DNA of 64,000 bases, taken from assembly GCA_017437745.1 (NCBI GenBank), contig JAFRYI010000008.1:62001-126000 (forward strand). Direction: 5' to 3'. The position numbers were made by a program, and so were the translations under genes. The notes under the pieces were generated by a model. That model ran no database searches. It was not told where the DNA came from and saw only the letters and a program-made list of their open reading frames with translations. Origin of the DNA: Bacillota bacterium. Lineage in GTDB: Bacteria; Bacillota; Clostridia; Peptostreptococcales; Anaerovoracaceae. Each line of letters starts with the position of its first letter. Position 1 is the stretch's first letter. Of the stretch, positions 7,648 through 15,487 are shown piece by piece.

Positions 7648-8174
7648 AAGTATTAGAACTTCTGGACGAACTGGACGAGATAATAGAACTTGCGTCTACA
7701 GTCCCCGTCGTCAAAAAGGTAATGGTCGACCCGAACGAGATCACCGAGATCGTTAAGGAGATCCGTCTGGAGCTTCCGGACGAGATCCAGCAGGCTCAGT
7801 GGATCAAGAACGAGCGCACCAGGATCCTGGACGACGCCAAGGCCGAGTACGAGAAGATCATAGCCGAGGCTCAGGAAAAGGCAGCCAAGCTCGTGGAGCA
7901 GGACGAGATCACTCTCAAGGCAAAGGCCAGAGCGGACGAGATAATGCGCGTCGCCAAGGAGAACAGCCAGGTAATGAAGATGTCCATCCTGGATTACACC
8001 GACGGCATGCTCTACAATCTCCAGGAGAAGGTCGACCAGATGTACGCTACGTACTTCACCGACATGTATGACGATCTTCAGAACACCTTCGAGAAGATCA
8101 ACAGCAACATCGCGTCCAGCCGCAACGAAGTCAAGGACCAGATCTACAAGGCTCAGTCTTCCGGAGAGGAATAA
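7644..8174 (+). CDS. Coiled-coil ATPase-subunit-like protein of unknown function
   Basis: A 176-residue, highly charged, largely helical protein. Residues 55-115 (AQWIKNERTRILDDAKAEYE onward) read as a long coiled coil of the type often labelled ATP synthase subunit B/E-like or DivIVA-like. There is no membrane segment and no catalytic motif. The family sits between coaD and tmcAL in many Clostridia, and that context holds here (ATGA overlap with coaD, TAATG overlap with tmcAL). The order suggests a conserved but undefined role; I do not assign one. The ribosome binding site GGGGG is clear. Confidence 0.75.
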   Translation: MKVLELLDELDEIIELASTVPVVKKVMVDPNEITEIVKEIRLELPDEIQQAQWIKNERTRILDDAKAEYEKIIAEAQEKAAKLVEQDEITLKAKARADEIMRVAKENSQVMKMSILDYTDGMLYNLQEKVDQMYATYFTDMYDDLQNTFEKINSNIASSRNEVKDQIYKAQSSGEE

Positions 8175-9388
8175 TGGACATTGCAGGTATAATCTGCGAA
8201 TTCGATCCATTCCATAACGGCCACGCGTACCTTATAAGCAAAGCGAGAGAGCAGGGCGCTTCGGGCATAGTCTGCGTGATGAGCGGAGACTTCATGCAGC
8301 GGGGAGGTCCTGCCCTTTGCGATAAGTTCTTAAGGGCAGAGGCAGCGGTACGCTGCGGGGCGGATCTTGTTCTGGAACTTCCGGCTGTTTACGCGGTAAA
8401 CTCCGCCGACTTCTTCGCAAGAGGCGGGATACGTGTGCTTAACGGGCTGGGATGCGTGGACGGTCTGGTATTCGGAAGCGAGTCGGGAGACATCGAAGCG
8501 CTCCGGGAGATAGCGAGCGCAACGGCGTTCGAGTCCGCGGAGTTTTCTGAAGCTCTCAGGACAGCTCTCGGAAACGGCGCGTCCTATCCTGCCGCTTACG
8601 ATCTCGCTCTCGCGTCGGTCTATCCGGGCCTGGATTATTCAGTGCTTAGGGGGCCCAACGATACTCTTGCGGTATGTTATCTCAGGGAGATCATAAGGCA
8701 GAAAGCCGTGATCGGAGCAGCTGCTGTCAAACGTACCGGCGGAGGACACGGGACGGTCGACGTTTCCGACGATCGCGCTTCAGCGTCTTTGATCAGGTCT
8801 CTGATGAAAAACGGCGACGGGAAATGGAAGGACTATGTTCCTGAAGCCATGATCGATATCCTGGATGCGCCTGATTTTTCACCCGAAGCTCTGAGACTCA
8901 GGGAAGAAAGGCTTTTCGCGATGGTAAGACACGCTCTTGCCTCCGCTTCCTCCGGTGAGCTCCGGCAGATCCCCGAGATCTCGGAAGGTCTGGAGAACAG
9001 GCTCCTGGAACAGGCATCCTACGCCTCGGACATCGAAGAGCTTGTGGAAGGAACGGTTTCAGGCAGATATACTTCTTCGAGAGTTTCGCGCGTCCTTACT
9101 CAGCTGATATTAGGAATAAACAAAGAGCGCGTAGATTACGCGGACGGTAAGGAGATCGCTTACGCCAAGGTCCTTGCCTTTAACGGCAGGGGAGCTGAGA
9201 TCCTGAAAAACGCGAAAGAAAACGGCAGCATACCTGTATATTCAAACATCAATAAAAACACGGAACCGAACGCTCCGGAACTGCCCGTTCTGGACGTCGA
9301 CATAAGATCTGCTGACATTTTCAGCATGATCTGCGGCAGACCTGCCGCCGAGTTTTCGGACAAAGTGCAAGTACCTAAAATGTTATAA
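8174..9388 (+). CDS. tmcAL: tRNA(Met) cytidine acetate ligase TmcAL
   Basis: YlbM/TmcAL family: uses ATP and acetate to form N4-acetylcytidine at the wobble base of elongator tRNA-Met. The 404 residues start with an adenylyltransferase fold, ICEFDPFHNGHAYL (HxGH-type motif at about residues 14-17), and contain the conserved MSGDFMQRGGPA and ELPAVYAVNSADFFA segments. Length and position after coaD agree with the family. The ATG overlaps the upstream stop (TAATG) behind GGAGAGG. It precedes acetate kinase; both use acetate, but this may be coincidence. Confidence 0.93.
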   Translation: MDIAGIICEFDPFHNGHAYLISKAREQGASGIVCVMSGDFMQRGGPALCDKFLRAEAAVRCGADLVLELPAVYAVNSADFFARGGIRVLNGLGCVDGLVFGSESGDIEALREIASATAFESAEFSEALRTALGNGASYPAAYDLALASVYPGLDYSVLRGPNDTLAVCYLREIIRQKAVIGAAAVKRTGGGHGTVDVSDDRASASLIRSLMKNGDGKWKDYVPEAMIDILDAPDFSPEALRLREERLFAMVRHALASASSGELRQIPEISEGLENRLLEQASYASDIEELVEGTVSGRYTSSRVSRVLTQLILGINKERVDYADGKEIAYAKVLAFNGRGAEILKNAKENGSIPVYSNINKNTEPNAPELPVLDVDIRSADIFSMICGRPAAEFSDKVQVPKML

Positions 9389-9407
9389 ATTTCAAGGAGG
9401 TTACATA

Positions 9408-10604
9408 ATGATTATTCTGGTAGTTAATTGCGGAAGCTCATCGCTGAAGTATCAGGTCCTTGACATGACCAACGAGAAGGTCCTCTGCAAAGGAAACGCG
9501 GAGAAGATAGGCCTTAAGGACTCTTTCATCGGTCACAAGAAGAACGGACAGACAACTAAAGTCGAGGCTTACTGCAAGGATCATTCCGACGCTTTCAAGG
9601 AGATCATCAGGATCCTTACCGATCCCGAGCTCGGTGTCATCAAGAGCACCGACGAGATAGGCGCCATAGGCCACAGAGTGGTGCACGGAGCGCAGAAGTT
9701 CTCGTCCAGCATGCTCATAACCGACGAGGTCATCAAGGGCGTAGAGGAATGCGTTCCCCTCGGACCTCTGCACAATCCGGCCAACCTCCTCGGCATACGC
9801 GCCTGCATGCAAGTAATGCCCGGAAAGAAGAACGTCGCGGTATTCGACACTGCGTTCCATCAGACCATGGCTCCCAGCGCCTACATGTACGCGCTTCCTT
9901 ACGAGTACTACACCAAGTATGGCATAAGAAAATACGGTTTCCACGGAACAAGCCACAGATTCGTCACCAAGCGCGCAGCCGAGTTCCTGGGAAGGGATGA
10001 AAAGGGCCTTAAGCTCATATCCTGCCACGTCGGCAGCGGCGCTTCCATAGCGGCAGTTAAGGACGGAAAGTGCGTCGATACCACAATGGGTCTTACACCG
10101 CTCGAAGGCCTCATGATGGGCACCCGCTGCGGCGATCTGGATCCCGCGGTAGTTACCTTCATCCAGAAGAGAGAAGGACTCGAACCGGAAGAACTGGATA
10201 CCCTCATGAATAAGAAGTCCGGACTTCTGGGCATCGGCGGGTTCTCCGACGCAAGAGACATCCACGCTGCGGCTGCTTCCGGCGACGAAAAGGCCAAGCT
10301 CGCTTTCGAGATGTTCGTCCACAGAGTTAAGAAGTACATAGGCGCGTACATGGCGGAGCTCAACGGAGCCGACGCCATCATATTCACGGCCGGTCTGGGC
10401 GAGAACGACGATCTGTTCAGGGAAATGACCTGCGCGGACATGGATTATCTCGGCATCAAGCTGGACGTTGAGAAGAACAGGGGACTGCGCGGCAAGGAAG
10501 CCGACCTCTCCGCTCCCGATTCCAAGGTAAAGATCCTGCTCATCCCGACCGACGAAGAGCTTATGATCGCAAGGGATACCTACGACATCGTTACCGGAAA
10601 GTAA
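9408..10604 (+). CDS. ackA: Acetate kinase
   Basis: Interconverts acetyl phosphate plus ADP and acetate plus ATP, the main substrate-level phosphorylation step of acetogenic fermentation. The 398 residues carry the family signatures VVNCGSSSLKYQV at the N-terminus, KYGFHGTSHRFV and the HVGSGAS nucleotide-binding loop, and TAGLGEND near the C-terminus. AAGGAGG lies 8 nt before the ATG. No phosphotransacetylase gene lies next to it here, so the pair must be split. In many Clostridia ackA is followed by a DUF177 gene and then rpmF; DUF177 is absent here and rpmF has its own promoter. Confidence 0.97.
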   Translation: MIILVVNCGSSSLKYQVLDMTNEKVLCKGNAEKIGLKDSFIGHKKNGQTTKVEAYCKDHSDAFKEIIRILTDPELGVIKSTDEIGAIGHRVVHGAQKFSSSMLITDEVIKGVEECVPLGPLHNPANLLGIRACMQVMPGKKNVAVFDTAFHQTMAPSAYMYALPYEYYTKYGIRKYGFHGTSHRFVTKRAAEFLGRDEKGLKLISCHVGSGASIAAVKDGKCVDTTMGLTPLEGLMMGTRCGDLDPAVVTFIQKREGLEPEELDTLMNKKSGLLGIGGFSDARDIHAAAASGDEKAKLAFEMFVHRVKKYIGAYMAELNGADAIIFTAGLGENDDLFREMTCADMDYLGIKLDVEKNRGLRGKEADLSAPDSKVKILLIPTDEELMIARDTYDIVTGK

Positions 10605-10623
10605 AATACGTCAAAAGTTCTGC

Positions 10624-10652
10624 TTGACAAAGCAGTGCAACGTCATTAAACT
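10624..10652 (+). promoter_or_regulatory. Promoter of rpmF
   Basis: Consensus TTGACA (10624-10629), 17-bp spacer, TAAACT (10647-10652), in the short gap after ackA. A TATAAA partly overlaps (10652-10657) and could serve as an alternative -10. Confidence 0.7.
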
Positions 10653-10688
10653 ATAAAGGCTGATTTTTTTCAGAAGGAGGAATGTCAA

Positions 10689-10868
10689 ATGGCAACACCT
10701 AAGAGAAAAACGTCTAAAGCTATAACGAGCCAGAGGACCAAGGCCAACATGAAGAAGACCGGTCCTGCTCTTTCTGAATGCCCTAAGTGCCACCAGCCCA
10801 AGCTGCCGCACAGAGTATGCCCTAACTGCAACTATTACGATGGTAAGGCAGTAATCGCAGAAGAGTAG
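10689..10868 (+). CDS. rpmF: 50S ribosomal protein L32
   Basis: Small zinc-ribbon protein of the large subunit, 59 residues. N-terminal MATPKRKTSKAITSQRTKAN is typical, followed by the two cysteine pairs CPKC and CPNC that bind zinc. AAGGAGG precedes the ATG by 8 nt. It has its own promoter in the ackA-rpmF gap and a strong terminator behind it. The usual upstream partner, the DUF177 (YceD) gene, is missing. Confidence 0.97.
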   Translation: MATPKRKTSKAITSQRTKANMKKTGPALSECPKCHQPKLPHRVCPNCNYYDGKAVIAEE

Positions 10869-10903
10869 ATTACAGAACTTCGACTTTAGCTAAAGACAAA
10901 ATC

Positions 10904-10931
10904 AAAGAGCTCCCGGACGCGGGAGCTCTTT
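10904..10931. terminator. Bidirectional terminator between rpmF and the lipoprotein gene
   Basis: Twelve-base-pair perfect stem AAAGAGCTCCCG (10904-10915) with CGGGAGCTCTTT (10920-10931) around loop GACG. The flanking sequence gives short U runs in both directions, so it can end both the + strand rpmF message and the - strand lipoprotein message. Confidence 0.85.
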
Positions 10932-10954
10932 CTCGTTGCGGCGGAAGCCGGTTC

Positions 10955-11788
10955 CTACTGTTTTTTAGAAATGTCCTGGTATTCGGACAGATCGGAAGGT
11001 GCCGTTACCGTTACCTTGCTGCCGGGATCCTTGAAAGCAATGGAAGCGTCCAGGCTCAGTTCAGTCGAGAAGTCCATGTTCTGCGAGACTGAAGAAAGTC
11101 TGACGTTCATGTCGAACTGTAGTTTGTATTCGCTTACGTATCCGCTCGGAAGCACTGTTACCGTAACGTTCGCGCTGCTGATGTCGATGCCGGTCTTAAG
11201 GTCATTCACCATGTTCGCGTAGGTCTCTTCGTTGGAATATGAAGAGATCAGTTCGCGGAATATCTCCGAGAACTTTTCTCCGTCTATCATTACGGATACG
11301 GTCCTGGAACCGTCGTCGTTCTGTATGTTGGTGACTTCCTTAACTACATCTTCGGGAAGGGCTTTCAGTATGCTCTTTTCGGTATCGCTGAACGTTAAGG
11401 TCTTTGCTTCCTGCGAATTGGCAGCGAGCTTAAACTTGGCGCCGTCCATGGCAAGATACAGTGTGCCGTTTTCCTGATAATAATCCGCGTCGATATTCGT
11501 TCCGAGCATGCTCATGGCCATCTTTCCGGATGCTTTCAAGGAAGATCCGGAAGCGCCTTCGGCTTTGACGTTGAAGCTTATCGGAGTCTCGATCTTTTCG
11601 CCGAACACTTCGGTCACGGATCTGACGTTCATCTCCATCTCGTAGCTGTCGAGCTTCGAAGTCTTTTCCACTGCGTTCCTGATCAGATCGTACGCGCTCT
11701 GTTTGCTAATGTCGGCGGATCCGCAGGCGCCCAGAAGCAGGGAAAGCGCGATCAGAACGGCAGTGAATACCAGTCTTTTATGCTTCAT
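10955..11788 (-). CDS. Secreted lipoprotein, LppX/LolA-like fold candidate (DUF6612-type)
   Basis: A 277-residue lipoprotein with a short basic N-terminus (MKHKRL), a hydrophobic stretch and the lipobox LLGAC, so it should be lipid-anchored outside the cytoplasmic membrane after signal peptidase II cleavage. The mature part begins with a helix (AYDLIRNAVEKTSKLDSY) and continues with alternating strands (MEMNVRSVTEV, ISFNVKAEG, and so on), as in the LppX/LolA-like DUF6612 lipoproteins. The frame is open up to 11956, but that part runs through tRNA-Leu; the ATG at 11788 gives the signal peptide. No catalytic motif; ligand unknown. It follows the tRNA by 41 nt without an evident promoter. Confidence 0.75.
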   Translation of the reverse strand: MKHKRLVFTAVLIALSLLLGACGSADISKQSAYDLIRNAVEKTSKLDSYEMEMNVRSVTEVFGEKIETPISFNVKAEGASGSSLKASGKMAMSMLGTNIDADYYQENGTLYLAMDGAKFKLAANSQEAKTLTFSDTEKSILKALPEDVVKEVTNIQNDDGSRTVSVMIDGEKFSEIFRELISSYSNEETYANMVNDLKTGIDISSANVTVTVLPSGYVSEYKLQFDMNVRLSSVSQNMDFSTELSLDASIAFKDPGSKVTVTAPSDLSEYQDISKKQ

Positions 11789-11829
11789 TTCATTTTCCTT
11801 TGCTGTTTTCTTGACCGATAAATAAAAAT

Positions 11830-11916
11830 TGGTGCCGGCGGCGGGGGTCGAACCCGCACTCTGTTGCCAGAACGGGATTTTGAGTCCCGCGCGTCTGCCA
11901 GTTCCACCACGCCGGC
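11830..11916 (-). tRNA. tRNA-Leu (anticodon CAA)
   Basis: On the minus strand an 87-nt class II tRNA: acceptor GCCGGCG pairs with CGCCGGC followed by A and an encoded CCA; D-loop GGTGGAACTGGCAGAC; anticodon loop CTCAAAA between GGGA and TCCC; a long variable arm; T-arm GCGGG-TTCGACC-CCCGC. Anticodon CAA decodes UUG. It has its own promoter upstream and the lipoprotein gene 41 nt downstream. Confidence 0.97.
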
Positions 11917-11927
11917 ACGTCATTGCT

Positions 11928-11956
11928 ATATTATCAAAACGCGTTATATAAATCAA
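11928..11956 (-). promoter_or_regulatory. Promoter of tRNA-Leu
   Basis: Minus strand: TTGATT (-35, 11951-11956), 17-bp spacer, TAATAT (-10, 11928-11933) preceded by TGA (extended -10). The expected start lies about 5 nt before the mature tRNA 5' end. Confidence 0.7.
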
Positions 11957-12054
11957 TAAGTTATGCTCGCGCGGAATGCCGCTTTCAGAACAGGTTACAG
12001 ATGTCTGAGCAAGTAATGTGCGTATCAGTTTTTACTTTTATATTTAAAAACAAG

Positions 12055-12082
12055 TTGATTTTACGCATATAATGGTTATAAT
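12055..12082 (+). promoter_or_regulatory. Promoter of yajC
   Basis: TTGATT (12055-12060), 16-bp spacer, TATAAT (12077-12082). The predicted leader of about 25 nt contains GGGAGG before the yajC ATG. Confidence 0.65.
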
Positions 12083-12114
12083 AAATCTATATGATTATGC
12101 ACGGGAGGTAATTT

Positions 12115-12597
12115 ATGTACATAGCATATGCATCATCTGGATCGGGCGGACTCGGCGGAAGCTGGATGTCGCTCATAATGATCGCCGTAATATTCGTCGC
12201 GCTCTATTTCTTCACCATCAGACCGCAGAGCAAGAGGGATAAGGAACTCAAGAACTTCAGAAACGCCCTTAAGCCCGGAGACGAAGTCGTCACGATAGGC
12301 GGCATCTACGGCAAAGTAGTAAGAATAACCGAGGACCGTGTAGTCATCGCGGTCGGATCCGAAAAGGTAAAGCTGGAGATGGCAAAGAGCGCCATCAGCA
12401 GCTTCGCAGACCCGGGCAATGCAGCTCCGGCTTCCGCAAAGACCAGGGAAGCTGAGGAACCGGAAAAGGAAGCTAAGCCTTCTCCGAAGTCCATCAAAAA
12501 GCTCGGAGCAGCCAAGAAGGAAACTGAAGCCGCAGTCGAAGAAGCAGAAAAGACTGTAGCCGAAGCGCTCGACGAGGCAGCTGAAAAGACAGAGTGA
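12115..12597 (+). CDS. yajC: Preprotein translocase subunit YajC
   Basis: Accessory membrane subunit associated with SecDF in protein export. Residues 17-37 form one hydrophobic helix (LIMIAVIFVALYFF) followed by the signature TIRPQSKRDKELKNF, then a small domain with PGDEVVTIGGIYGKV. The last 60 residues are an Ala/Glu/Lys-rich extension, which makes the protein (160 residues) longer than the usual about 100. GGGAGG lies 8 nt upstream of the ATG. It stands alone between a promoter and a terminator; no tgt, queA or secDF genes are beside it. Confidence 0.93.
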   Translation: MYIAYASSGSGGLGGSWMSLIMIAVIFVALYFFTIRPQSKRDKELKNFRNALKPGDEVVTIGGIYGKVVRITEDRVVIAVGSEKVKLEMAKSAISSFADPGNAAPASAKTREAEEPEKEAKPSPKSIKKLGAAKKETEAAVEEAEKTVAEALDEAAEKTE

Positions 12598-12614
12598 TCC
12601 CATGCCTACTGCAG

Positions 12615-12650
12615 GGCATGTGCGTTTTCGGCGCGCATGCCTTGTTTTTT
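12615..12650 (+). terminator. Terminator after yajC
   Basis: Ten-base-pair stem GGCATGTGCG (12615-12624) with CGCGCATGCC (12632-12641), one G-U pair, 7-nt loop, followed by TTGTTTTTT. The T run passes into the -10-like TATAAT of the next unit. Confidence 0.9.
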
Positions 12651-12655
12651 ATAAT
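12650..12655 (+). promoter_or_regulatory. Candidate -10 element of the rel operon
   Basis: TATAAT at 12650-12655 directly follows the T run of the yajC terminator. The -35 region would fall inside the terminator hairpin (TTCGGC at 17 bp), which is a poor match. A start near 12662 would leave a 20-nt leader containing CGGAG before the rel ATG. Confidence 0.35.
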
Positions 12656-12681
12656 AACGAAACCCATTTTTTCGGAGTTTT

Positions 12682-14856
12682 ATGACCGATTACGTTAAGG
12701 AGCTCCTGGCGATAAACCCTTCGTTCGACGCGGAAGTGCTCGAAAAGGCCTTTGCCAGAGCCTCACAACTTCATGAAGGACAGTTCAGAAAGTCCGGCGA
12801 GCCGTACATCATACATCCGATGGCCGTCGGTAAGATACTTGCCGAACTGGGAATGGACGACCACACCATCGCGGCCGGCCTTCTTCATGATGTCGTCGAA
12901 GATACTTCCTACACGATAAACGACGTTAAGGAAGAGTTCGGCGAAGACGTGGCAATAATGGTCGACGGCGTTACCAAGCTTACCAACCTTGTCTATACGA
13001 CCAAGGAGGAAGCCCAGGCCGAGAACGTCCGCAAGATGTTCCTTGCCATGTCCAAGGACATACGCATCCTGATAATCAAAGTCTGCGACAGACTGCACAA
13101 CATGCGCACGATCGATTATCAGACTCCGGAGAAGATCAGGGAGAAATCCCGCGAGACGCTGGAGGTCTACGCTCCCATAGCCGCTAGGCTCGGTATGTAC
13201 AGGATCAAGATAGAGCTGGAAGACATCGCTTTCCAGCATCTGTATCCGGACGCGTACGAGCATATAGACAAGGAGATGGAAAAGCGCAGAAAGACCATCA
13301 ACATCTCCATAGATACGCTGGTGCAGAGGGTAAAGGAACTTGTCGATTCACTGGGGATCAAGTCGGAGATATACGGCAGGGAGAAGCACTACTACAGCAT
13401 CTACAAAAAGATGATGCAGCAGAACAAGGAGATAAGCGAGATCTTCGACCTTACGGCCGTACGCATAATCGTGGATTCCGTAAGGGACTGCTACGCGGTG
13501 CTTGGCGCCATCCATACGAAATGGACGCCAATACCCGGCCGCTTCAAGGACTACATCGCGATGCCCAAGTCCAACATGTACCAGTCGCTGCATACGACGC
13601 TGATGTCTAAGACCGGAAATCCGTTCGAGATACAGATCAGGACCTGGGAGATGCACCGCGTCGCTGAATACGGTATCGCGGCTCACTGGAAGTACAAGGA
13701 AGGCATAAGCGGAAACAAGGACAGCGAAGAAGTAAAGCTGGCCTGGATACGACAGACTCTGGAGTGGCAGCAGGAAGCCAGGGATTCCCAGGAATTCATG
13801 GAGACCCTGAAGGTAGATCTGTTCGCCAACCAGGTATTCGTATTTACACCTAAGGGCGACGTGATAGAGCTGCCTGCAGGTTCCACTCCGCTGGACTTTG
13901 CCTACAAGATACACTCCCGCATAGGCGAGAAATGCGTAGGCGCAAGGGTCAACGGAAAGATGGTCCCGATAACTTACGAGCTCCAGAACGGCGAGATAGT
14001 CGAAGTCGTTACTTCTTCGAACTCCAAGGGACCGAGCATAGACTGGCTTAAGGTCGTTAAGACCAATTCCGCAAGGTCCAAGATACGCGCCTACCTTAAG
14101 AAGAACAATAAAGTACAAGGTACGGACAAGGGTAAGGAAGCTCTGGAGAAGGCCGTCAAGCGCAGGGATCTGGAAGCGGAGAAGATACTTAAGGCAAGTT
14201 ATCTGGAAAGGGCTGCAAAGTCGCAGAACTTCAACAACGTGGATGATCTTTACGCGGCTCTGAGCGCAGGCGGATCGATCATAAACAAGACGGTGCTTCT
14301 GTGCCTCAGCTACTACCGCGAGGAAGAGCAGGCGCAGCTGAAGCGTCTTGAGAGGGAGGAGCGCCGCAAGGATACTCAGGCCAAGAAGCGCGCTTCCAAG
14401 AACTCCAGAGGCGTTACCGTTAAAGGAGTCGACAACCTGCTGGTGCGTTTCGCCAGATGCTGCAACCCGGTACCCGGCGACGAGATAATCGGGTATACGA
14501 CCAAAGGCAGAGGAGTAAGCATACACCGCAAGGACTGCATCAACATACTCAGTCTTCCGGAGGAAGAGCAGGGCAGACTGCTCGAAGCCCAGTGGGATCT
14601 TGGCGACGGAGACATGTACTTCGAAGCCGCTATCACCATCGTGGCGGACGACCGCAAGGGACTGTTCTCCGATGTTTCCAAGGTCTGCGACGATCTGGAC
14701 ATCAACCTTACCGGAGTGCACGCCCAGGCGGATCCGAGCGGAGTATCCACGCTTAATCTGCTGCTGCAGATAACCAACACCGGTGACATAGACAAGATCA
14801 TCGGCAGATTCAGACAGATAAAGGACGTTCTGGAAGTATACAGAACGAATTACTGA
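12682..14856 (+). CDS. rel: Bifunctional (p)ppGpp synthetase/hydrolase Rel
   Basis: Makes and degrades the alarmone (p)ppGpp in response to amino-acid starvation sensed on the ribosome. The 724 residues contain the HD hydrolase domain with an intact HDVVED motif (LLHDVVEDT), the synthetase domain with GRFKDYIAMPKSNMYQSLHT-type signature, a TGS domain (VFTPKGDVIELPAGSTPLDFA), the zinc-finger/CC domain (ARCCNPVPGDEI) and a C-terminal ACT domain. Both active sites look intact, so it is the bifunctional Gram-positive type. It opens a 24-gene run. The D-aminoacyl-tRNA deacylase gene dtd, often next in line, is absent. Confidence 0.97.
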   Translation: MTDYVKELLAINPSFDAEVLEKAFARASQLHEGQFRKSGEPYIIHPMAVGKILAELGMDDHTIAAGLLHDVVEDTSYTINDVKEEFGEDVAIMVDGVTKLTNLVYTTKEEAQAENVRKMFLAMSKDIRILIIKVCDRLHNMRTIDYQTPEKIREKSRETLEVYAPIAARLGMYRIKIELEDIAFQHLYPDAYEHIDKEMEKRRKTINISIDTLVQRVKELVDSLGIKSEIYGREKHYYSIYKKMMQQNKEISEIFDLTAVRIIVDSVRDCYAVLGAIHTKWTPIPGRFKDYIAMPKSNMYQSLHTTLMSKTGNPFEIQIRTWEMHRVAEYGIAAHWKYKEGISGNKDSEEVKLAWIRQTLEWQQEARDSQEFMETLKVDLFANQVFVFTPKGDVIELPAGSTPLDFAYKIHSRIGEKCVGARVNGKMVPITYELQNGEIVEVVTSSNSKGPSIDWLKVVKTNSARSKIRAYLKKNNKVQGTDKGKEALEKAVKRRDLEAEKILKASYLERAAKSQNFNNVDDLYAALSAGGSIINKTVLLCLSYYREEEQAQLKRLEREERRKDTQAKKRASKNSRGVTVKGVDNLLVRFARCCNPVPGDEIIGYTTKGRGVSIHRKDCINILSLPEEEQGRLLEAQWDLGDGDMYFEAAITIVADDRKGLFSDVSKVCDDLDINLTGVHAQADPSGVSTLNLLLQITNTGDIDKIIGRFRQIKDVLEVYRTNY

Positions 14857-14857
14857 C

Positions 14858-15487
14858 ATGAAGATCAACAGATATGTTGCGAACAACGGATTTGCTACTA
14901 ACGCGTACCTTGTCTGGGACGAGGAGAGCAAAGAAGCGTTCATAGTCGATCCGGGTTCGGAACTTCCTTCCGCTGCGGAGTTCATCGACAGGGAAGGTCT
15001 TAAGCTCGAATACATAATGATAACCCACGCGCACGGGGATCACACCGGCGGAATAGGATTTTTCAAAGAAAAGTATCCGGATGCTAAACTGCTCGCGTCA
15101 AGAGCTGAGCGCAAGCTGCTTTACAACAGAGCCGCCAGCTTCGGAAAAGGCGGGTATACCGCTGACGTGGAAGTGCGCGACGGCGACGAACTTGAAATAG
15201 GCGGCATCAAGCTGAGGTTCATAGACTGTCCGGGCCATACCTCCGGCGGCATGAGCATCTACGCGGATAATAAGTTTTTGTTCTCCGGAGACACTTTGTT
15301 CCACGCTTCCGTAGGAAGGACCGATCTTCCGGGCGGAGACTGGGACGCTCTCGTGGAGACTTTAAGAAACAAGATCTATGTCCTGCCGGACGACACTGTC
15401 GTTCTTCCGGGACACATGGACGAGACTCAGATAGGCTGGGAAAAAAGGTATAATCCGTTTGTTCAGATTAACGATCAGGGACGATAA
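14858..15487 (+). CDS. MBL-fold metallo-hydrolase, glyoxalase II-like
   Basis: A 209-residue metallo-beta-lactamase-fold hydrolase, probably a thioester hydrolase of the glyoxalase II-like group. It has the dizinc motif THAHGDH at residues 56-62 with His57, His59, Asp61 and His62, later ligand histidines in CPGHTSGG and LPGHM, and the FSGDTLF aspartate. It starts 1 nt after the rel stop (TGAC-ATG). Its gene occupies the usual slot between rel and hemZ in Clostridia. Physiological substrate is unknown. Confidence 0.85.
   Translation: MKINRYVANNGFATNAYLVWDEESKEAFIVDPGSELPSAAEFIDREGLKLEYIMITHAHGDHTGGIGFFKEKYPDAKLLASRAERKLLYNRAASFGKGGYTADVEVRDGDELEIGGIKLRFIDCPGHTSGGMSIYADNKFLFSGDTLFHASVGRTDLPGGDWDALVETLRNKIYVLPDDTVVLPGHMDETQIGWEKRYNPFVQINDQGR

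Noticed and set aside
9381..9389. TGT-TATAAA just before the ackA ribosome binding site as an ackA promoter
   Set aside because: Transcription would start within the AAGGAGG, removing the binding site, and no -35 is present.
11788..11956. N-terminal extension of the lipoprotein through tRNA-Leu
   Set aside because: The extension is a translation of the tRNA gene; the signal peptide and lipobox require the start at 11788.
15449..15454. TATAAT 5 nt before the hemZ TTG start, resembling the leaderless promoters
   Set aside because: The distance is too short for transcription to include the start codon safely, there is no TGn, and the bases are Tyr-Asn codons of the MBL gene; coupling by overlap is simpler.
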